Shown piece by piece: positions 36,201 to 48,200 of a DNA stretch of 64,000 nucleotides (positions within the stretch are counted from its first letter, which is position 1; every line of letters starts with the position of its first letter). The DNA is taken from contig OZ037768.1 in assembly GCA_964035545.1 (NCBI GenBank), positions 23,400,819 to 23,464,818 of the forward strand. Reading direction: 5' to 3'. The notes below the pieces were generated by a model. The model saw nothing but the letters and a program-made list of their open reading frames with translations. It was not told the DNA's origin and ran no database searches. Both the position numbers and the translations under genes were made by a program. This DNA comes from Bugula neritina. Lineage: Eukaryota > Bryozoa > Gymnolaemata > Cheilostomatida > Bugulidae.

Positions 36201-39200
36201 TTACACAATCAACCAAAGCAAACAATATATTGGAATTGAATGAACTTTTAGAAAAACAGTAGATGCAAGATGGATACTTAGTAATTAGTTTTGTGAAAAA
36301 TTACTAGTAAGTATTCAATTGTTTGAAATCTAACAGAAAGCTAAAACAACGCTTCAGTTAAAAGGTAACTTAGTAAATTCCTAACAAATATTAAGCAGGA
36401 ATGCCAAGACTTAGGTTAGCTATAACCTTGCAGCTCATACAGGAAGTAAAAAAGAAATAAATACCAGTAGGTGTAGTAGGCCAAGATAGCCTAAGGCCTG
36501 CAATATCCAATGTCTTTTTTAAAAGAAATGTCAAAATAAATGCAAGAATGTTTGGATTTGAGAACACAGGATATCGCATCTGCACATACGTCGTATCGAT
36601 CTCCAGCTCTCCCTCAGCCTGCATTATAATCAAAACACAATATTCACTTCCACTTATTAATGTGGGCCAATAAGCCCTTTTCCAGCATCCCAATTATTCA
36701 ACTTAAAGTTAGGAGTTGTGCCTCTTTAGTGGGTTTACACGTAAACTTTATTATATAGAGCAGTTCTTTATAGACATAAATATTATTCTGGTAGCAGCAC
36801 ACATATTAGTATTTCAAAATATTATTTAAGATCATGTCTGCATGGCAAATTTAAAAAGGAAATTGCAAGCATTTATTACTAGGATGATCAGAGGTATGTG
36901 TACCCACTAAAAGAGCACAACTCCCAATTATAAACTGAAAGTTGGGGACATTGGAAAAAAATTTATAGCTAATCTACGCTAGACCACTGAGTAAAAAGCG
37001 AATGACTATTTAGCACATCAAACTGGTTGTAAAATATTAAATTGAAAAAATTTAATGAAAACCCACATAAATGAACCATAATATATTTATAGTTTATAGT
37101 TTAAGTAAAGGTTTGGCCAACAGAATTCTTTTAAAAAAATATTTTAAACAACTTTTCTCTTTTCTGCAGCTTTGATACTCTAATTTAAATTGGTTTCACT
37201 CTACAAATCTGCGTGACTCAGCTGTGTTAATTAAAAATTGAAAATTATATTTCATTTTTAATTTTTAATTCAAATAAATTTTCATTTTTATTTTATGCAC
37301 TCTAAAAAGTGAATTATTGTGAGAGTGGAATACATTTCATCATTACACAAATGCAGAGTTACCTCCCTTACATTGTTTAGCGGGTGACCTTCTGAGCCGC
37401 TATTCAACTCCTCAGTAGCAACGGTTGACCACAGAATTGCATACGGATTTCTAAAGTAATGATTGATTAAACCTTTACTTGTCTCCACCTGACAAATGAA
37501 TAAGATGATACATTATATATATTATATCATATCGCAAGGTATCATATCATATAGCAGCGCATGATCAATAAGTGACAAAGAGTAAAATAAGTCATTTGTA
37601 CATCACAGGTAACACTCTGTGATGATAAATTAGGTTATGAAATAAACTATAACATAAATATACTACTATTCCACACAATGCAATACACAGTATATACACA
37701 ATGCTATAGCTATGCGTACTATTGTACAGAATACTTTATATTATATTTACATTTATAAATGTTGAAAGTGGTTTATTAAAAATTTGAGATTTCTCAATTA
37801 ACGATTCGACATCGGGCTCAGAGCCAGAGCGTAAATCCTTCAACGCCTTCGTTCTCAAGTACCAGGCGATTCGTTGAACAAACGCAGACTTCTGACTGTC
37901 TTTCTACAACACAACACATCTTCTACAGTGACTGGGAGAAAATAACTTTTATTCTATGCATGTTAAAAGAAAGATAACTCTTAACATACCAGAGGGAAGA
38001 TAACTCGGAACACATTCAACTAGAAGATAAAATATAAAGCTTTCTCTCTATTTGTGGCATTGTAGCCTATGTATGTGTGCATAGGGACAAAATGGTCAAA
38101 TGTAATGGACACGTAAGTCTAATATGAAATCCTACTACGACACAGAAAAGCAACAAGGCGGTGTATAACATATTCAACAAATCATAACACTAGAAGTACA
38201 CAGTAGAAATTTATTCAAATTTTGTAAATTAAATATTTGAAATTTTCACAACACTGAAAAGTTCAAAAGAAACAGAAATTTAAGAGCCCTTAAGCGTCTA
38301 CTTACTTTTGGTACTCGGCCAAGTTTCAAAGAGCTTAGATCATTCGCAGATGGTACAACGACAGCAGCTAACATCAGCTTCCTATCAACAACCATTTGCT
38401 GCAGTCCTACCACGTGGAACAGGTGGAATACATGGTCATCCTTGTCTTTGGAAGTTGGATTCTCTATGTCATTGGGTATTTTGGAACAGAGCCAAGCCAC
38501 CAATAGGATGTAAGGGTCGGGCACGCCTGGTAAAATATTCAAAAAAAATTATCCAATGAGACAAGAGAACACTTGACAGTAGCCAATAAGGTGAGAGGAT
38601 ACTCGACAGGAGCCAATGAGACTAGAGAACACTTAACAGGAGCCAATGAGACAAGAGAACACTTGACAGTAGCCAATGAGGTGGGAGGATATGTAAAATA
38701 AAAGAAAACGCCTCACCTTTTTCCAAAACCCTTTGAAAGGCAATCTCTCCATTGCTGGACAGTTGAACTGTTAGTAAGGCAAATTCTTCTTGTTTGTCAA
38801 AGGTCATAGGTAGAGACGGAGAGGGGGGCTCATGAGACACATCCTACATAATGAAAGTGTGCATTAGCCTAAGGCTATTACTAGAAAAGCTTATGACAGA
38901 GAGGACACAACTTAACAGTGGAAGAACCGTAAGTGAGAAAATCAATATTTCGTGTGTACATTGTTAGCTGCATATAAAAGCACTGGTTTAGTAAACACGA
39001 AGTCAGTGATTCGAATCCCAGTAATGATCATTGGTGATGTTAGGAAGGGCATGCAGTCACAACAGAAGACACGCCTGAAACTACTTTTTATCAGGATTCT
39101 CAAAAAGATAATTAATATAAACCAACATGAGTTTTTTTTATAAAAGTAAGAATATCACGTAGCCAGACATACCAACACGTGTATGCATCTATTAGCATGC

Positions 39201-42200
39201 GTGCTTACCAGCTTACCACCTTACTAGTACACAGTAACAACTGCAGACACATGTACTACTAGCAGACGTTGAGTATAGCATGTGTAACCATAACTCACAA
39301 TGTGATAGAGAGGGAAGGTAGCGGAGGCAGCCTTTCTTTTTGAGTCTGTGGCAACAGCTTGTGCTGAATTCGTCAGGTCATCCAGGAGGGCTTTCTTTGC
39401 GCGATAAATTGGAAGTTGTCTCCTACCAAATCAAAGCATACGTCACAGCAGAAGATATCACAGCAGAAGATGTATTATCATTATAGTATTATCACAGTAT
39501 ACACTAGAGTATATTATTATATATTTTCATATTATTCTTATTATATTACTAAAGTATATTTTACCTGTATTCTTCATCAACTCTCTTTTTTATCTCTTTT
39601 TGCCGAGCAGAACTCTCATCATCCTCACCGTCAGCAGAGGCAGCGTAACTGCCACCTCTTTTCTTCTTGCTCGAAGCTGACCTGAGAGGAAACATGAAAA
39701 CTATGCTCAACTTAAATGGTTAGAACAATGGCATTCTTGAGGTTTTTCTCCGACTGTAGACACCTTAACCCCTCTCTGGGAACACAACTCCAATATTCTG
39801 CAGTATACAAGCTTTCTAAACGGCTTGAGGGCAAAAGGGACAAATTATAACTGATATTACCACTTGGTTATATATTGCAAGTATTTATAACTGCCCGTCG
39901 TGTTTTAACAACTTCTACAGTATTTAAATGATTGAGATATGAGATTACTAAACGGTTAATTTAAAACAACGTATATAAAAATAGGTCAAAGTTTACCTAC
40001 TTTAGCTAGATAAAAAGCTCTTCTCGTCAGCATACAGCTTTAATGTGTCTAAACAATTAGGACATGCTAGCAAAGTTTACAATACAACAGTCATAGCCTT
40101 GGAGGTGAGCTGAAAATCAAGGAAGAGGGAGGGGGCGTATGAAGACCCAGTGTTATAATATAACAACCAGTAAGTCAAATCATTTGGTAGACACATCTGA
40201 TAAAATATGAGATGAAAAAACTTTAATTGTTATAATAAGTAACAATTACTTTGTTCTTTCTTCAGTCTTCTTTTTGGAATCATCTTCCTTCCCAAGAATT
40301 GTCTCCTCGCTTTTGTCTTCTGCAGCAGAAGCGGCGACAGAGGATGGAGAAGCAGCTTTCTGTTCCTGTTTAACTTCCTGTTTACCGCTTGTAGGTAATG
40401 TTCTAGAATAAGTGAATCATAACTTGAAGGAACAAGTTTAATTACAGGTTTCCCCCCATTCTGTACAAAGCTTTTAGTGAGTAGCAAAAATATTTTTCAA
40501 TTTTATAGGAAAAATGTTTCAGTTTTCTGCAAGTATGCTATCCTAGTGTTAACTTAGACTTTTTAAAAACATTCAACTGTGATTACTAAGTGAGTTATTA
40601 TCAATATGTTTTCCATTTGAATCACAAAATAACATCCATGTTGGCTATCAAATGTTTAAACATGACCAAAGCCAGCCACAACCAAAATACATAAATGAAA
40701 ATTTGAAGCAAGCGAAACTAAACCTATTTTTCATTTTCAAATATTTGAGTCTCCGATAAAGGTTTGGTTGTATTACAGCTTGAAACTAGAATTGTTGGCA
40801 TGCTTAAAATACTTACGTTGTAGGGACATTGATTGTATCTTTCAGAGAGCTGGCGGAAGCCACATCTCTTCTCTCCAGAGCTTCTCTGACTCTTTTCCTG
40901 TGCTGCAGCCAAGCAGTCTGATCATCACTAGCAGACATGTCACTCGAACTACTATCAGAGTCGTCCTCTCTGAAAGGGAACACAAAACATTATACCATTA
41001 GATAAATGTCTGGTACACAATGCCTTCCCTGTCACTAGTCTTTTAAAAAGTTTCAAATGAGCCTGTCAAACATTCTGGAACCTAATTGTTTTTACTGGCA
41101 AATTTTGAGGAAGGTGCAGTAACTTGAGGGGGAATAAAAAACTTGTGTTCTATAACTATGCTCTCATAAAACTCATAGAAACAAACCAAAAATGAAACAT
41201 GATATTTTCAAACTGTCAAATAAAAAGAATTTGCATTTAAATTTGAACTTAGGCCACTTCCAATACTAAAACTAGTAGTAGTATAATTACTAGTACTAGG
41301 TAGTAGTATAATTACTATTACTAGGTAGTAGTATAATTACTAGTACTAGGTAGTAGTATAATTACTAGTACTAGGTAGTAGGTACATAAAGAGGCAGTCA
41401 GACAGGGTTGTGAAAACAAACTAGAAGTCTTAAGTAATCAGAAACTAAATTCAAACTGAGTGGCTGAGTGTTTAAGTTTTAAAAAATCAATAACTCTAAT
41501 GATTCAAACATTAAAAAAATCAAATACTATATTACTTAATTAACTAAATTTAAAAAAAATTAAATGTAGGTGTAGACTCACTTCCTCTAATTAACAAATA
41601 CCTACTGTACAAACTCACAGCACATCATTCCTGAACAAATGCCTGAAGATAGTCATAAGTGTAAGAATCATTTAGACGTTAGCTTCACCTGTCCAAGTTA
41701 ATCCCCAGAACTCTCTGAACTACAGCCTGTCTGTGTCTGTCTTCTTCACTAACAGCTGATGACTTTCTCAGGTCAATGAAGACTGTATTCCTGGCAGGTG
41801 TGTGTGCTGCCGCCCCTGGTTCTGTAGCTGCTGCCACTGGCTCTGTAACTGAAGATAGCAGAACACTGTTGCTTTAAGCAGTGAAAGTATCTGAGACAGT
41901 TGACTAGAGAAAGGTAAAACTGATTATGTAATAACTGAGTGCTAACATACAATAGCAGGCCTTACCATACAATAACAAGCCTTACCATACAATAGCAGGC
42001 CTTACCATACAATAGCAGGCCTTACCATACAATAGCAGGCCTTACCATACAATAGCAAGCCCTACCACACAATAGCAAGCCTTACCATACAATTACAAGC
42101 CCTACCACACAATACCCCTTGAGGAACAAAGCTATCCAGTGAAAGCTATGATAAGACAGCTAGCAATGTGCCAGGTATGAAATGCACTAACCTTGAGATT

Positions 42201-45200
42201 GTCTCTCCTGGTGGTTGTCTGTGCTGACTCCAGATGAACTCCTGGATTCACTGGCAGCAGATACCCCCTTCTCTCCTATTGCATCCGCCTCATACTTAGA
42301 TAGAAGTTTTTCTTTCCTATCAGATAAAGTATAAGACTGCATCATATATAGTAAGCAGTAGTATTATAGAATATGAACTAGAAAATCAGCAGCTCTAACA
42401 TAGCAGGTGATATTACCGTCTATTATAATGTTTTGTGCAAAGTAATAAATTTGTTAATGTATTATATTTTACAAAATCAGAAATTTTTTGATAAAGTTAT
42501 ACAATTGTCTAACAACCATCAGTAGGTTGGGATATAAGATGTTTTATAAGCTACGTAGTTGTTGAAATTTTATTTTTTGTTTACAAAATTTGAAGCTATT
42601 AATATTTTTAAAGCGAAGAATTTGAGGCTATCACAAATGCTTTCGAGTTATTTCAAATGATGTTTACTTACTAGGTATTGTTGTGAAAAATCACTCAGTT
42701 TATAATAATATAAGTAATTTTAACTTTCTCACATTCTTTGTGTCATATAAATATGTACGCAGCTATACACAACAACATATAATATATTACATAACGTTAT
42801 CTTCAAATGCATTGTAAGTGCAGCTTTCTTCAAACAGCTGAAATATTTCTTTAAACCCATAATATACTTATAGGCTAAGTTCCTAGCAATCGTATTGTGA
42901 ATGTTTGGGTGTACCTAACACTACGCCTCTCGGCCCCAGACATAGGATCTATGTCTATTTTCTGTCCTGACTGTTGCACCGAAAGTTTTACCAAACTCTG
43001 CATTATCTCCGTGCATTTGTTAGGATCTGAAAACAAACAGAAAATATTTTCCAGTGACACTGAGAATATCTTTCTTTGTTGTTGAACACATGTTGCCATG
43101 ACAACAGGTTATAAAACTGTAAGACTATGCATCTATGTTTTCATTTAAAAAGTTTTACAATCACATAGCTAACATGTTTTAGAGTTTTGGGTATTTTATA
43201 CAGGCAGTGAGCCGTCTTACAATTTATTATGACTGTTAGAATTAGTACTAAGATAACTAATAGCCATATCAGTTACAATAGAGTAGAGTTATTCTCTCTT
43301 TCTACATTGATGCAATACTTGAAATATGACTGGATACATTGAAATATCCTTTAGAAAATAGCAAGTGCTGGACATTCTGTAATGGATTTTCACCCTCTAT
43401 TAGTTTTTAACTGCGTGAGTCAGTATTATAACTACTGTTGCGTATCGTTTTGAATGCTGTAAGTATAGCTAAGTTGCACTAGCTTTCTAATGCCTTATTA
43501 TTGTGATTAAGCTTTCAGTATAATGTAATTTTCATTAAATACGCATTTCCAGAGTTATTTTCCCTTTTTGCTATTTCATCGTTTTGCATTAATACTGATA
43601 CTGGAAATTTGTGTAGCTTTTATGAATGCCTTCAATAGGTTGTTATTATAGCTAAATTCTTGGCCTATTGAATTATTCATTCTCCTTTGTCTATTTTTCT
43701 TTTGTTACTGTCAAGCTTAACTTTCTTTTGTCTGTTGGAACATTCTAGATGTGAATTCTTGTGTATAAAAGCAGGCGAGTTTCCAGTGTAGCTTCAGACT
43801 ACTACTGGAGCTCGCTGGTAGTAGGACCACATAAGCTGTATCTGATACAATAAAGGTTATCCTCATTTGTACTCAAATACTTGGCTTATTCTTTCTAGAG
43901 CATGTAGGCACTAGTTGCATTCAGAACCCACAGTTTATTACAATTCTAAAGCACAGCAAAAGCTTAAGGAGAGAAAATCATAACAAAACTATAAAGTTAA
44001 GCGCCATTTTTCAAAGCAAAGTACAGAAATTTCTATTTAATGCAAACTTTTTTCAGAAAATAATGGTCATTGCCCAGTAATCAATATGATTCAAAGGTGT
44101 CATCTCAGATAGATGCTTCCAGTTAGACGCTATTTATTTATTTTAGTACAATATATTTTTTCTACGTGCAATTTATTAGAATATTATTGTAATATATATA
44201 TATTTCAATAAACTTGGATCATGCAATTGCTTGTTATTTAGCACATAAATAAAATCTTTTGATCTGCATTAACTTAATATTTATACTTCTTGTTGTTTGA
44301 AAAATATTTTCTTAATAAGTATTTAAATTAATGATCATATTTATTATTGATGTAAATTACTGCTTTTTCCATACACATATCCATGGAAATTGGAATAGTA
44401 TCCCAAATAATTTACATTAGCTATCATAGCTATTATAAGCTATAGCTATTTAGTAATCAATGCAACATTTATATAGGTATGTGGGAAATTTAGTCTAGTG
44501 TCCAACTGGTAAGCGTCTATCTGGGATGAAACCTATTCCAATTCTGAACAACAGTTTTAATCACTCAGCAATGTTGGCTTTGATAATGGGAATACAACAG
44601 TTCCATTTGAAAGCTTTTTAGCAGATGGGAACTAATAAGCAGTTACATAATTATCTTAAATAAGCAGACGAAAAGAAATAGACCAAATGCTTTGCTAACA
44701 GAAGAAATGTGCTAAATGGATGTCACCAAAACACATAAGTTGGAAAAATACTGTAACCTGATAAACATTCTCCTGAATAAAAGAAGATAACTCCAGTCAA
44801 AGTGTAAAATTCGCAATAATATAACATCAACATATCACTTGGTTTGGGAAATCCTTAAACTATAGTGTGAGATTGTTAGGATGGAACTTGCCTATAACCT
44901 ACATCTAGGAGATTGTGTGGCAACTAAACTCTCCCTTATCAGTGAAAACCTACTAATTTGCAGTTCACAGGCTAACACTGCTAGTCATAGTATATCGCAT
45001 TTTCAGTTTTTTAAATATGATAAATCTCATCAACCTAGTAAGCCAGCTATTATTTTAAATTTTCTTCAGCTAAACTGCTTCTGTAAATAACTGAAGACAT
45101 CAACATATTCTAATAAATTTCCAGTTAATGAGGTGCTAATTTTACTGAGTAATAGGTATTAACTTTAGTAGGTAATAAGGTGGAAATTTTACTGGACAAT

Positions 45201-48200
45201 AGGTGGTCATTTTACTGGGCAATAGGTGGTAATTCTACATTGCAGAATAGAAAGCAGCTGAGTGGTGACTCACCTCGAGATGAAAGCATGTTGTCACCTG
45301 GTTTAAGGTCAAACAAATCTAAACTGGAAGACCGAGACCTCTGATGTCTTCTGTATTCATCCTCCACAACATTCTGCAGCGCTAAATCTACAGATACAGA
45401 AGAAGAGAGCAATTTAACATGTCACCCAACAAAATGACAAACTATCACATAAATATATACACTACGTTACTTCACAGTAACATTGTATATAGTATTTTAA
45501 TCCTCTTATAGTAATGTTTTGAGCAAGATATGAAAAGCAAATCATTGTCATGACTAACCCACTTTTAACTTACACGACCTAATTATTAAGTTACCATGAC
45601 TCACCCAGATCTACATTTTCTAGAGATCCTAAAGAAAGGTCAACATCAGTTGACCTGCTGTTTCTATTCCTGCTAGGACGAGAATTGCGGTGGCGTCGAG
45701 ACCTCGGGGATTGTGCTACTCGGGGTGAAGAGATTTGTGGTGATGCTACTCGGGGTGAAGAGATTTGTGGTGATGCAACACGGGGTGAAGGAATGCGAGG
45801 TGATGATCCATTGTCACCATCCTGCCAGGCAATGCGGGGTTCTCTAAGAAAAAAATAAAAGAGTTTACCTATAAGGGCCAAAAGCATAATACATAAGTAG
45901 AAAAAACATTTTAAGTTTTAATATTTGACCAAAAAGTTTGAAATAAAATAAACTTGAAAGTTCTTATTTGTTTTTACTATACATTACTACTGAGGATGTC
46001 ACTTTTGATTAAATTCATTGAAATTACTAAAGCTGAAGAGAATACAATAATAATCCATAATTGTTAAAAGGAGAAGACAACTCATCTGAGGCTATAATAC
46101 TAGAGAGTAGCCTACACCTTGTCTAATAGTAAATGACTGAAATCACCATCATATAATTATTTTTGCAAATTTTTTCAAGCATCAAGTAGATTCCCATAAT
46201 TTAATTCTGTTCTGATAGTATAACATAAAAATTTCAAAACTCATTCATAAAATTTAGAAAATATGATGAAAAAGCAGTCTCTTCTATTTAAACAATAAAT
46301 GATAGCAAAAGTAGATTTCAACTGGAATATAATGTGGTTTATAGTCTTTAGCAGATAAGCTACAAGCTAACCCGAGGTGATTGGCTAACTGACTTACAAG
46401 CTTTCGGATTTCCTACCAGCTTGTACGGCTTGGATATTGGCTATTGTGAGAGTGAAAGTGAAAGTAAAGACCGCACGGGGACTCTTACGCAGACTGTCGA
46501 GTAAGTAGGACCTTATATTTCATCAACCATTTTTATGCTTTAAATCTCACAAGAAAAAATATTTAAAAAAAAGGAATATTTGAAAACTGCTAAAAACTCA
46601 CTGATGACTTGAGAAACTTATCCCGGACATCAAAGATTCTAGCTCTCTGTTGTCAAAACTACTTTGAATATCGGCATTCCTGTTGGAGTCGTGTAACCAG
46701 CTTTGAGCGTCATTACTTATTGCTGCTGGCCTCCATGTGCTAATGTTTTCATCATCTTCATTCCTATTGGCTGAGGCATAGTCATCACTACTCCTATTGG
46801 CTGAGAGATGATCATCTGTTAAGCTACCCCAACTACTGTGTTGGACATTGTCTGTGTTGGCTGCTGAATAAAATAATCGCTAAAAGGCTTTGGTTGACTA
46901 ATTACTCCATAAACTCAAATTAATTTATAAAATTTAAAGCCTGGGAACTTACAGATTACTTACATTGAGAATCAGGCATGCAGTTTAATACCGATTGTAA
47001 ACATGAGCGTACTTGGCAAGATGGCCAGAGCAACTCAATAGATAAGAGAGGGAAGGTTGAATATTAATTTTGTAACATCTTTGCAATATATTCAAGTGAC
47101 TTTCCGTTAACATATTCATGCATTTCTGACACTTCAATCTGTAACATTTATACCCATTATATAGTGATAGACAAATGAATGCTGAGATGCCACCAGAACT
47201 GACCTGAATTTGAAGGCTTCCAATTCCAAACTCCACTCAACTCAGACGAGGTGAGACTTTCATCCAGGTCTTTATCAGCGTCTTCAATTATATGACCATA
47301 ACTTGAGGGTCGCTGGAAGATTTCTATTTCATCACCTGATCCCTCCTACAATAAAGTTGAAAGTGAAACTAGTTATTCAAATCATTATATTTAATACAAT
47401 TGCATTATACATTTATAAGCAGGGATGTAGTGGTACCCATACGGACCCATACGCCGTATGGCCTAGAAGAAAATAGACTGTTCTAGGCCATACGCCCGTA
47501 TGGGCATAATTATTTTTGAAAGATGATTAGTGCACGGGATAGTTTGGGCTTCCTCACTGAGAATATCATAAATTTCGCTCACAATCTAATTTAAGTTCTT
47601 GTTATGTTAATGCTATGTGGGTGGCATGCGTGTTGCCTACTTGTGATTGTTTAGCCTGAGATTACACTATGAATACTATGCAGCTATCAACATTGCATCT
47701 TCTTATCTCTACATGTTCACTGAAGCGCGAAGTGCTGTGCATTGGTGATTACTAAGGAAAAAATCTTTCATTTTCAGTGTATAAATCACTAACTTGTAGA
47801 AAATCTATGAAGGCTATTGAAAAGATTGAACAAAAAATTTACCATGCATAAATTTCTCAGGTTTCCGACAGTGTTTGTTCTATTCAAATACCATGCTTTC
47901 CTGCTGAGATATTTGGCAGGGATTGAAAAATAAATTTTTCAGGTAAAATTGGCCAAAAATGGGTAGATTTTTGTCGATAACTTTGCAAAAAAATATTGAA
48001 AACTCAAAAAACAGGTGCTCTGAGGAACAGGAAGATCTAAAACATGGTTTTTAAATTTTAATTCTAGCACAATTAAGTGAGGTTTTATTTGGCGGGACTG
48101 AATTCTTATAATATACCAATAATGTGGCCTCAGCACGGCAGTGACAGCTAGAAGGTGGCCCTTATCTATCTTGTGTGGACTTGCATTTTGTCAATAAGCA

